Source of the DNA: Ruminococcus flavefaciens AE3010
GTDB taxonomy: Bacteria > Bacillota > Clostridia > Oscillospirales > Ruminococcaceae
Direction: 5' to 3'
DNA length: 64,000 nt
Assembly: GCF_000526795.1 (NCBI RefSeq)
Contig: NZ_JAGT01000001.1
Span: 3,020,501 to 3,084,500, forward strand
The notes under the pieces are model-generated. The model was not told the DNA's origin. It saw only the letters and a list, made by a program, of their open reading frames with translations, and did no database searches. The first letter of the stretch is position 1; every line of letters starts with the position of its first letter. The position numbers and the translations under genes were made by a program. Of the stretch, positions 25,640-33,034 are shown one piece after another.

Positions 25640-25870
25640 ATTAATGTGTCTGCATGCGCGGACGATTATTGTAGGGGCGGCGTTTCGCCGCCCGCGGGTC
25701 ACAGTCCGATTATGTCGAAACTATGTGTAGGGAACGCCGCCCTCGGCGTTCCATTTGTTACGTAACATGTTTTGCGGAACGGCGGGGGCGCCGTTCCCTA
25801 CAGTTGGTCACTTAAAGTCTATGTGTAATTGGACGGGCGCCGAAACGGCGTCCCTAAAAGAGATACATTA
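25640..25870. repeat. Cluster of four GGGG-edged palindromes
   Basis: Four separate palindromes occupy the gap. They are GGGGCGGCG..CGCCGCCC (about 25673-25694), GGGAACGCC..GGCGTTCC (about 25729-25752), GGAACGGCG..CGCCGTTCCC (about 25774-25799) and GGACGGGCGCCG..CGGCGTCCC (about 25831-25855). The last two carry the GTAGGG-type edge, or a trace of it, on the opposite side. No gene is present between the mannanase and the cytidylate-kinase-like gene. Confidence 0.7.
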
Positions 25871-25881
25871 ATGCAAATAAA

Positions 25882-25904
25882 AAGGACGCCCAACGGGCGT
25901 CCTT
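25882..25904 (-). terminator. Terminator of cytidylate-kinase-like gene
   Basis: AAGGACGCCC pairs with GGGCGTCCTT around 3 nt. On the minus strand five T residues follow. Confidence 0.85.
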
Positions 25905-25922
25905 GCTATAATGGTTAAGTGC

Positions 25923-26522
25923 TTATAAGTCCTCACCCATTCTGGACTTGATATACTCTTCAAGCAGGTCAACTGTTTTGTCAAGTCCAAGACGTGAGCT
26001 GTTTATGCTCAGGTCGTAAAGACGTGAGTCGCCCCAGTGACCGTCGCAGTGATAGTTGTGGTAGCGCTTTCTCTTGCGGTCCTTCTTGTCGATGAACGCC
26101 TTAGCCTTGTCCTCTGTGAGGTTGTAGACGTTCATGACGCGCTTGATCTTCTCGCTCATATCACCCAGTATGAACAGTGACACAAGGCACTTGAAATCGC
26201 GGAGCTTTGTCTCCGAGCAGCGTCCCACTACAACGAAGGACTCGCCGCTGGCTGCCTTTTCTCTGAGGAATGTGAACTGCATTTCGGCGATATTGTCCTC
26301 AATGGAGTTGCTGTAGCCGTTTACTCTGCGTGAAAGGAAAGAATTCTTTGGCTTTTCGTTGTACTTCTCGATCTCATCGGGAGTAAGACCTGTTTTGTCT
26401 GCGATCTCGGTGATGAGATGGCGGTCGTATATCGGGATATTAAAGCGCTTTGCAAGCTGCTCGGCAATAGCCTTGCCGCCGCTTCCAAACTCACGACCTA
26501 CTGAAATGATTACCTGTGACAT
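25923..26522 (-). CDS. Cytidylate kinase-like family protein
   Basis: A 199-residue P-loop kinase-like protein of the cytidylate kinase-like family common in Clostridia. It has VGREFGSGGKAIAEQLA at the N-terminus, where the P-loop is GREFGSGGK, then IYDRHLI and a basic KKDRKRKRYHNYH stretch near residue 150. The family differs from the essential CMP kinase, and its substrate is not established. It lies 20 bp after the transporter gene and is probably cotranscribed with it. Confidence 0.88.
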   Translation of the reverse strand: MSQVIISVGREFGSGGKAIAEQLAKRFNIPIYDRHLITEIADKTGLTPDEIEKYNEKPKNSFLSRRVNGYSNSIEDNIAEMQFTFLREKAASGESFVVVGRCSETKLRDFKCLVSLFILGDMSEKIKRVMNVYNLTEDKAKAFIDKKDRKRKRYHNYHCDGHWGDSRLYDLSINSSRLGLDKTVDLLEEYIKSRMGEDL

Positions 26523-26542
26523 ATATATTCCCCCTTATTGAA

Positions 26543-27892
26543 TTATAAATAACGAACAAATAAATAGACTGTTGATATCGCAAGAACTATTACTGTGGCA
26601 GGAGCCAGCTTCTTGCAGTATCTGCCCCAGCCGATAGGATAGCCGTTTTTCTGTGCAACGGAGGTTCCCACAACGTTTGCGGAAGCTCCGATAGGAGTAG
26701 CGCTGCCGCCGATATCTGTACCCATAGCAAGTCCCCATGCGAGAGTTGAGATCGGTACGCCCGAGGTCTCTGCAAGGCTCTGGATAATAGGTACCATTGT
26801 AGCTGCAAATGGGATATTGTCCACGAATGCGCTGGCGATAGCGGATACCCAGAGTATGATAGCCAGCATGAGCATTACGTTGCCGCCGCTGATATCGCCG
26901 ATGAAGTTGGCGATAAGCTTGAGTATGCCTGTTTCTTCAAGTCCGCTTACCACTACGAACAGACCGATGAAGAAGAGGAGAGTCTTGTAGTCCAACTTTT
27001 TGATAAGCTCCATTGCGTGCTTGCCAAAGGCGATAAGGGTAATAGCTGCAATGAAGAGACCGATAGTGGCTACGGTGAGATGTGTTGTAGCGTGAGTAAC
27101 AAGGAGAAGAACTGCAAGTCCGAAGATGATACTGCTGATGATGAAGTCCTTCTTGTTGGTGATAGCCTCTGAGGGCTTGGGGAACTTGCTCATATCCACC
27201 TTTTCCTTGGTGTCTGTGAACTCCTTGCGGAAAGCAAAGTACAGGAACACAACGGAAACTGCCAGTGATATGCCTGCGCAGAGACCCGTGTTTGTGAGGA
27301 AGTCGAAGAAGGAGAAGCCCAGCGAAGTACCGATGATGATGTTGGGCGGATCTCCGCACATTGTTGCCGAGCCGCCTAAGTTGGCGCAGAATATCTCCGA
27401 GAGTATCATAGGTACGGGATTGAATTTGAGCAGTGAGGATAATTCTATGGTAACTGCTGCAAGGAACATGATAACGGTGATACTGTCAATGAACATTGAG
27501 AGAACTGCTGCCATTATCATGAATGTGATGAAGATAGGTATTGTTTTGCATTTTACCAGATAGGCTATCTTCATGCAGAGCCAGCGGAAGAAGCCTGCCT
27601 TAGCCATGCCTTCCACCATTACCATCATGCCTGCGATGAAGATGATAGTTGCCCAGTTGATGCCCTTGCTTTCGCTCTCAGTGACCTGATACCAGAAATC
27701 CTTGGTAGCGAAGCTCTTTATTGCGAGGGTATCCATTATTGCACTTCCGCTGTGCATACAGATACCGAATACAACGGCAAGGGTGAGGATACCGCTGCCG
27801 AGTGTGACGTAGTGCCTCTCTATCTTGTCGAGAACTATCATTATGAACATTCCCACGAAGATAATGACGGCAAAGATCTGTGCTGCTGACAT
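26543..27892 (-). CDS. ArsB/NhaD-type (ion transporter superfamily) permease
   Basis: A 449-residue inner-membrane transporter of the ion transporter superfamily (SLC13, ArsB, NhaD). It has about 11-12 helices and the two repeat signatures: CANLGGSATMCGDPPNIIIG in the first half and GTDIGGSATPIGASANVVG in the second. Possible substrates are sodium/proton, dicarboxylate or arsenite; sequence alone does not decide. The start is the ATG at 27892, with GGAGG 5 nt upstream. The frame is open to a TTG at 27904, but that codon overlaps the Shine-Dalgarno. The kinase-like gene follows. Confidence 0.9.
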   Translation of the reverse strand: MSAAQIFAVIIFVGMFIMIVLDKIERHYVTLGSGILTLAVVFGICMHSGSAIMDTLAIKSFATKDFWYQVTESESKGINWATIIFIAGMMVMVEGMAKAGFFRWLCMKIAYLVKCKTIPIFITFMIMAAVLSMFIDSITVIMFLAAVTIELSSLLKFNPVPMILSEIFCANLGGSATMCGDPPNIIIGTSLGFSFFDFLTNTGLCAGISLAVSVVFLYFAFRKEFTDTKEKVDMSKFPKPSEAITNKKDFIISSIIFGLAVLLLVTHATTHLTVATIGLFIAAITLIAFGKHAMELIKKLDYKTLLFFIGLFVVVSGLEETGILKLIANFIGDISGGNVMLMLAIILWVSAIASAFVDNIPFAATMVPIIQSLAETSGVPISTLAWGLAMGTDIGGSATPIGASANVVGTSVAQKNGYPIGWGRYCKKLAPATVIVLAISTVYLFVRYL

Positions 27893-28121
27893 AAAAACCT
27901 CCAAATTTGCGGATATTGCACCGCAGAATTAAATCACCTATTAAATAGGTAAAAATACACCATTCCGAATTATAGCACAAATAAGGCTCCAATTCAATAC
28001 AATTATTGTTTTTTTTAGGCTTAAATGAAATTTTGGGGAAGTTGTTGGAATTTGACGAAAAAAGAGATATTTTTTGGTCAGAGTGTCTTTGCCCGTTTAA
28101 AAGATTTTTTTGTGCAGATAC
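27893..28121. other. Divergent intergenic region, AT-rich
   Basis: AT-rich spacer between the leftward ion transporter and the rightward exchanger. Short ATTTAATAGGTAAA-type tracts are visible, but no convincing minus-strand promoter. A frame of 63 codons from 28025 runs through the promoter at 28122-28150 and lacks a ribosome-binding site. Confidence 0.4.
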
Positions 28122-28150
28122 TTGCTATTTCCGCAGATATGTGTTATAAT
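28122..28150 (+). promoter_or_regulatory. Promoter of Na/Ca exchanger gene
   Basis: TTGCTA (28122-28127), a 17-bp spacer and TATAAT (28145-28150). Confidence 0.7.
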
Positions 28151-28234
28151 AATATATGCAGTCAAAAGGCTATAGAACTTGTAACGGGTTCAAAAGAACT
28201 TATAATTGCAGACTGAATGGGAGAGAATGGATAA

Positions 28235-29173
28235 ATGCTCAAGTATATTTTGCTGGTAGGCGGATTTGTGCTTCTTATCAAGGGCGCGGACTTTTTTGTT
28301 GACGGAAGCTCGGCTGTTGCCAAGAGGCTGAAGGTGCCTGCTCTTATCATAGGAATGACCATAGTTGCCATGGGTACCAGTCTGCCCGAGACCTCAGTCA
28401 GCGTAAGCGCCTCGGTACTGGGCAAGAACGACCTTGCCATAAGCAACGCTGTAGGCTCCAATATATTCAACCTTATGGTGGTATGCGGAGTCTGTGCCCT
28501 GCTTTGTCCAATGGCGGTTGGAAAGGACACCATAAAAAAGGACCTGCCCTTTTCTGTTCTGGCGGCAGGAGTTCTCCTCGGACTTGGGGCATTTACGGGC
28601 ACGGTCATGCGGTGGGGCGGAGCTGTGCTCCTTGCGCTGTTTGTGTTCTTCCTTTACATGATGATAAGCTCAGCAAAAAAAGCCCGCGATAAGGGAGAGC
28701 TTACGGAAGAGGACGAATACAAGATAATGCCTGTGTGGAAGTGCCTGCTGTGCATAGTCGGCGGCGGAGCTGCCATAGCTGTGGGCGGCAAAATGGTAGT
28801 TGAGGGCGCTTCTGATATCGCACGGGCTTTCGGCATGTCGGACAACCTTATCGGCATGACTATCGTGGCTCTCGGAACCAGCCTCCCCGAGCTTGTTACA
28901 TCTATCGTTGCAGCTCGCAAGGGCGAGGTTGACATGGCTCTGGGAAACGTAGTCGGCTCAAACATATTCAATATCCTGTTCGTTCTGGGAATAGCGGCGA
29001 CTATCTCGCCAATTGCCTTTACGGTGCAGAACACCATAGATACGGCAGTCCTCATTGCCATGAGCCTGTTCGTGCTTCTGCTGTGTGCACCTAAAAAGAA
29101 GCTTGTACGCTGGCACGGCGGACTTATGCTTGCGATCTATGCAGGCTACACAACATATATATTCATGAGATAA
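28235..29173 (+). CDS. Calcium/sodium antiporter (CaCA family)
   Basis: A 312-residue inner-membrane cation exchanger, YrbG-like, with ten or so helices. The two inverted alpha repeats are clear: GMTIVAMGTSLPETSVSV near residue 40 and GMTIVALGTSLPELVTSI near residue 205, each followed by AVGSNIFN or VVGSNIFN. The conserved Glu in each GTSLPE binds the cation. It most likely extrudes Ca2+ in exchange for Na+ or H+. GGGAGAG precedes the ATG. A zinc-ribbon gene follows after 13 bp. Confidence 0.94.
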   Translation: MLKYILLVGGFVLLIKGADFFVDGSSAVAKRLKVPALIIGMTIVAMGTSLPETSVSVSASVLGKNDLAISNAVGSNIFNLMVVCGVCALLCPMAVGKDTIKKDLPFSVLAAGVLLGLGAFTGTVMRWGGAVLLALFVFFLYMMISSAKKARDKGELTEEDEYKIMPVWKCLLCIVGGGAAIAVGGKMVVEGASDIARAFGMSDNLIGMTIVALGTSLPELVTSIVAARKGEVDMALGNVVGSNIFNILFVLGIAATISPIAFTVQNTIDTAVLIAMSLFVLLLCAPKKKLVRWHGGLMLAIYAGYTTYIFMR

Positions 29174-29186
29174 AGGGGGAGATATT

Positions 29187-29540
29187 ATGACCTGTAAACA
29201 CTGCGGAGCTTCAATATCCGAAAACGAAGAAAAATGCCCGTACTGCGATTCCTACATAGACCACCCTGCAAGAAACAGCAGCTATAATAACGGCTATCCT
29301 CAGAACAGGCAGGGCTTTTGCGTACAGGGACCCGATGAGCCTCAGGCGATGTTTATTGTCATATCTCTTATGATACCTCTTTTAGGTATAATACTCGGCG
29401 TCATAAACATATCGGGCGGACACCCAAAAAGCGGCAAGCTCTATATTATCCTTGGCGCAGCGTCGATGATATTCCTTTTCGGCTGTACCTTCCTTTTCCC
29501 GATGATGTTTGCGTTGATACCCTTTGTCCATATGAAATAA
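29187..29540 (+). CDS. Zinc-ribbon membrane protein
   Basis: A 117-residue protein with an N-terminal zinc ribbon (MTCKHCGASI...KCPYCDSY, C-x2-C twice), a polar Asn/Tyr-rich linker, and two membrane segments (about 54-75 and 87-112). This arrangement is common in Firmicute membrane proteins of unknown role. It is probably cotranscribed with the exchanger and is followed by a good terminator. Confidence 0.8.
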   Translation: MTCKHCGASISENEEKCPYCDSYIDHPARNSSYNNGYPQNRQGFCVQGPDEPQAMFIVISLMIPLLGIILGVINISGGHPKSGKLYIILGAASMIFLFGCTFLFPMMFALIPFVHMK

Positions 29541-29543
29541 GAT

Positions 29544-29576
29544 CAGCTCCCACGGTCATTCCGCGGGAGCTTTTTT
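29544..29576 (+). terminator. Terminator after zinc-ribbon gene
   Basis: AGCTCCCACGG pairs with CCGCGGGAGCT (one mismatch), followed by six T residues. It lies only just beyond the convergent beta-propeller gene end. Confidence 0.85.
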
Positions 29577-29577
29577 G

Positions 29578-31968
29578 TCAGAATTCTAATTCATCTGAAA
29601 TTTCAAGGGTGTCGATAGAGGCTGCGACGATCTTTCTTGCTGAAAGGGCATATACATAGTCGCCTATATATATAGCTCTGTTGAAGAAGCTTCTGTTATA
29701 ATAGCCTTCATTGAGGTCTACTGTGTTATCGATAATGCCTTTTTCCACAAGCTTTCCGTCCTCAACGCTGAAGAACACATACTGGTATGTTATAGAGTTC
29801 TCACAGTCGTAGTAATCCTCGCCGTACTGAGTCTTATCGCGGCTCAGGGGCACTCCTATGAGGTTCTTTTCGGGAGCTATGAGCAGAGCCTTTCTTTCCC
29901 ATACAGCAACCGAGCTGATATATTCATAGGTCTGACCTGACGGGTCTGACCAGAAGTCATCATCATACTGAGACATATCCCATGTATAGGAGTCTGCCAC
30001 CTTGAGATCGTTGGGATCGGAGTTATCGAACAGCGTCAGCTTAATGCCTGTTACCCTGCCGTTGTCATCAGCGTTCTCGCCGAAGCCGAGGAGCAGGTTT
30101 TCGTTCCATGACTGCATATATGTGCTGAAGCCGTTCAGCTTGAGCTCGTCAAGGACTACAGGATTTGTCGGATCGCTGAGGTCTACTGCGTACAGCGGGT
30201 CTGTCTGGCGGAATGTTACGATGTAAGCCATATTTCCGCTGAAGCTTGCGGACTTGACCTCTTCGTCGATGCCGAGACCGTCTATGCTGCCCACCATATT
30301 CAGATCCATGTCGAGGACGTAAACTCTGTTGTCTTTCGTTACGGTCTCGTAGGTGTAATAGCCGTTTTCTTCTCCCTTTATCCTGTTCCACAAGCCGTCG
30401 ATGAAGCCTTCATCGCCTGAGTATTCGTGGAAGATCTCCTTGTACTCGGTGTAGGAGGCAGCCACGCGCAGGTAGCCGTTATACTCGCTCATTGAGAACT
30501 GATCGTTTACGTGTCCGTTTATGGTGCAGCCTGCCTGCGGCTCGATATTGCCGCCCTTGACGGAGATACGTGTGATATTTGTGTTGGCCGTTGTGACGTT
30601 CCAGTTGTAGGAAGCTATATAGAGATTATCTGCTGAGCAGTAAATGCTTCCCGAATAGCCTGCCATAGTCTTTATATCGCGGACTGCGGGAGCGCCTGTT
30701 TTGCTGAGGTCGATGCTGCCCACAACAGTATAGCTGAGCCAGTTCGATGTGTCGAATTCATTGGGGAGGAGTATATCCTCTGCTGCAACAGCGCCGTACT
30801 CCTTAGTGAGTCCGAAGCATGGGATATAACGCTCTATATCGTCGCTGCCGTCGAGCTCGTCGAACCCGCAGCTTGAATAGGTCGATGTAAGGAGCATATA
30901 GCCCTCGGGAGATATCCTTACGTCGTTATAGTAGCCTGTCTGCTTGTATACATCTATCAGTTCGGGGTCATCACCTGTGGTATAGAATGCGACGAATGTG
31001 TAGTCGGTATAATAATCTGTGTATTTGGAATATCTTCCGAGAATGACTATCATATCATTGTAGACATACATATCGCTGACGTTGACATATGAGTCCTCAT
31101 CGTCCTCTAAAACAGCGTCTGATATATATACAGTGGAGTTACCTGTGAACTTTCCGTCCTTTACATCGGCTGTTTGCAGAACGGGCTTATCGTTCTTGGT
31201 CATGCAAACGTAATAGATGCGCTTGCCGTCGGTCTTGACGATATCGGCTTCGAGAACGTCCTGTTCCTGATAGTAGGTCTCGGAGTGCTCGGGATCTTTC
31301 TCTGTGGAGGGCGTCTCAGTGGTGGGCTCTGTAGTCGACTCGGTGGAGTCCTCTGTAGAAGCTTCCGTCGTGGGCTCGGTCACAGGCTCGGTATCAGGCT
31401 CTGTGGGGAGCTGACCGTCAATAATTGGCACCTCGGGCTCATTGGTATAGGTATCAAGTCCGCCGCCCTTGCCGCTGCCCAGATAGCTTTCGTCAAAGCT
31501 TTCGGCAGCAGCGTCACCCATATCGTACTCTTCGATACCCGATACAGTTTCCTCTGTCTTGACAAGATTGCGTTTTTCTTTTTTTATCTCTTCCTTGTAT
31601 TTGCCTGCGGCTGCCTTGAACATGGTGTATACCTGTTCGTAGTCCTTTGCGCCGCTCATATAGTTTGTCTGCTTGGTTGCTGTGGGCTCTGCGGCAGGAA
31701 CTGTGTCGGCAGCGGTATTCTCATAAAGAGGTTCCTTATAGCTTGTCGTACTTTTATCAAAATTTCTGTTGTTCATTGTATATGCGGCAGTTCCGCCGAT
31801 AACAGTACAAGCAGCCGCAGCAGCTGCAACACGTCCTGCCATGGAGATGCCGCTTCTCTTTTTCTTGGGTGCTTCATTATCAAGCATTATTTTTATATTC
31901 TCAGGCTTCAGCCTTTCGGGAACGGGCTCTGACTTCATCTGCTCTCTGAGCTTATCATCGTTATTCAT
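29578..31968 (-). CDS. Membrane-anchored beta-propeller protein, putative sigma-factor partner
   Basis: A 796-residue protein. The N-terminal about 40 residues are charged and cytosolic (VPERLKPENIKIMLD), one membrane segment follows (about 44-65), and the rest is predicted outside. An acidic Thr/Glu/Pro linker (TEPTTEASTE type, about 190-225) leads to a large domain with the repeat pattern of the secreted C-terminal beta-propeller family. The gene follows an ECF sigma factor gene by 19 bp. The N-terminus resembles anti-sigma factors in size and topology, so it may hold the sigma factor and sense an outside signal. That role is inferred from gene order, not shown. AAAGGAG precedes the ATG. 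Confidence 0.82.
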   Translation of the reverse strand: MNNDDKLREQMKSEPVPERLKPENIKIMLDNEAPKKKRSGISMAGRVAAAAAACTVIGGTAAYTMNNRNFDKSTTSYKEPLYENTAADTVPAAEPTATKQTNYMSGAKDYEQVYTMFKAAAGKYKEEIKKEKRNLVKTEETVSGIEEYDMGDAAAESFDESYLGSGKGGGLDTYTNEPEVPIIDGQLPTEPDTEPVTEPTTEASTEDSTESTTEPTTETPSTEKDPEHSETYYQEQDVLEADIVKTDGKRIYYVCMTKNDKPVLQTADVKDGKFTGNSTVYISDAVLEDDEDSYVNVSDMYVYNDMIVILGRYSKYTDYYTDYTFVAFYTTGDDPELIDVYKQTGYYNDVRISPEGYMLLTSTYSSCGFDELDGSDDIERYIPCFGLTKEYGAVAAEDILLPNEFDTSNWLSYTVVGSIDLSKTGAPAVRDIKTMAGYSGSIYCSADNLYIASYNWNVTTANTNITRISVKGGNIEPQAGCTINGHVNDQFSMSEYNGYLRVAASYTEYKEIFHEYSGDEGFIDGLWNRIKGEENGYYTYETVTKDNRVYVLDMDLNMVGSIDGLGIDEEVKSASFSGNMAYIVTFRQTDPLYAVDLSDPTNPVVLDELKLNGFSTYMQSWNENLLLGFGENADDNGRVTGIKLTLFDNSDPNDLKVADSYTWDMSQYDDDFWSDPSGQTYEYISSVAVWERKALLIAPEKNLIGVPLSRDKTQYGEDYYDCENSITYQYVFFSVEDGKLVEKGIIDNTVDLNEGYYNRSFFNRAIYIGDYVYALSARKIVAASIDTLEISDELEF

Positions 31969-31987
31969 GTTGATTCTCCTTTCACGA

Positions 31988-32497
31988 TCATAATTCGGGA
32001 GTCAGTTCAAGGCGCAGCTTCTGCTTTATGCGCGTCAGCTTTGAGCGCACCGTACCCGATCTGATACCGCACATCTGCGATATTTCTTCACTGGTATAGC
32101 CGCCCAGCACGGACATGGAAAGCAGCAGCCTTGATTCGTCGTCCAGCTTGTCCACAGCGTCGCGGAGCTCCACCGACTCGAAACTGAAGCCCTCCGAAAG
32201 GGGAGAGTCATCGCTGAGCTCGTCGGCAGGCTCGAAATACGAGCGCTGTTTACGTTTTATCTTAGCAGCGAGGATAGACATGATCCAGCTTTTGAAGCTT
32301 TCGGGACTGCGGAGCTTCTTAATTGAGCAAAAAGCGTCCAGAACAGTATCGCTTACCGCATCGGCAGCGTCATGGGAGCTTCGCAGGCTGTATAGTGCGA
32401 TATGGTAGAGATCCTCGTATACAGTGGAGTAGAGTCTTGCGAAAGCTTCGGTGTTGCCCTGTCGGGCGAGATCGACGTCATTAGAAAAGTCGTTCAT
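31988..32497 (-). CDS. ECF-type RNA polymerase sigma factor
   Basis: A 169-residue sigma-70 family protein with only regions 2 and 4. Region 2 spans about residues 12-75 (LYHIALYSLRSSHDAADAVSDTVLDAF...FKSWIMSILAAKIK). Region 4 spans about 110-165 (SMSVLGGYTSEEISQMCGIRSGTVRSKLTRIKQKL) and includes a helix-turn-helix. It should direct RNA polymerase to a small regulon, probably including this operon. AGGAGGGA lies upstream of the ATG. The partner candidate is the adjacent beta-propeller protein. Confidence 0.92.
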   Translation of the reverse strand: MNDFSNDVDLARQGNTEAFARLYSTVYEDLYHIALYSLRSSHDAADAVSDTVLDAFCSIKKLRSPESFKSWIMSILAAKIKRKQRSYFEPADELSDDSPLSEGFSFESVELRDAVDKLDDESRLLLSMSVLGGYTSEEISQMCGIRSGTVRSKLTRIKQKLRLELTPEL

Positions 32498-32593
32498 GCG
32501 AATCCCTCCTTTGAATTCGAATTCATAACATAAGTGTTGCAGCAGGTGCGATTTGCTGCAAGGGAGCTACAGAATTTACTCTTTGCACAAAAA

Positions 32594-32617
32594 ATACTGT
32601 ACTCGATTGTACAGTAT
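32594..32617. promoter_or_regulatory. 24-bp operator-like palindrome
   Basis: ATACTGTAC (32594-32602) and GTACAGTAT (32609-32617) form a perfect inverted repeat around 6 bp. It lies between the divergent sigma-factor operon and the LacI-like/AraC regulator gene, about 97 bp from the sigma start. A repressor or activator site is plausible; the binding protein is unknown. Confidence 0.45.
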
Positions 32618-32681
32618 GACGATATATAAATTTTCAACCCACAAAAATGCGCTTTTGGTGGAAAAAACGCAGAAAACTTCA

Positions 32682-32710
32682 TTGACATTTCTTAATAAAT
32701 CATGTATAAT
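32682..32710 (+). promoter_or_regulatory. Consensus promoter before the LacI-like/AraC regulator
   Basis: TTGACA (32682-32687), a 17-bp spacer and TATAAT (32705-32710). The start codon is about 325 bp downstream, with a repeat block in the leader. Confidence 0.8.
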
Positions 32711-32756
32711 AATGATTGAATTAGGGAAGTATCACCTTTATTCTCACTTATCGTAG

Positions 32757-32880
32757 AATTCAGCCTTTAGCCTTTAGCCCTTAGCTATTAGCCAATGTAT
32801 CGCCTTCGGCGAATAATTTAAATGTTGTGAGCGCAAGCGAACTCTTTCGGCTAACGGCTAATGGCTTTATTACAAAGTTT
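32757..32880. repeat. TTAGC-unit repeat block with inverted end
   Basis: AGCCTTTAGCC-type units (32761-32793) are mirrored by CGGCTAACGGCTAATGGC (about 32849-32866), with GCCTTCGGC and GAGCGCAAGC in between. The whole block can fold back on itself. Confidence 0.6.
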
Positions 32881-33034
32881 TTCTTCCTTATTTCAATTAA
32901 CGGTAATGTTTATGATAAATGTTGCTCCATATCTGAAATTATACATTATTTTGTTATGAAAGTAAAGGAAATACCGCACAAAATCTACCTGTAATATTTG
33001 TGCGTCCCTGACAAAAACAAACGGGGTGGGAACA

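Noticed and set aside
33026..33034. GTG start at 33026 for the LacI-like/AraC regulator
   Set aside because: The GTG lies inside the purine-rich GGGGTGGG that serves as the Shine-Dalgarno for TTG at 33035, and alignment with the paralogue favours the shorter start.
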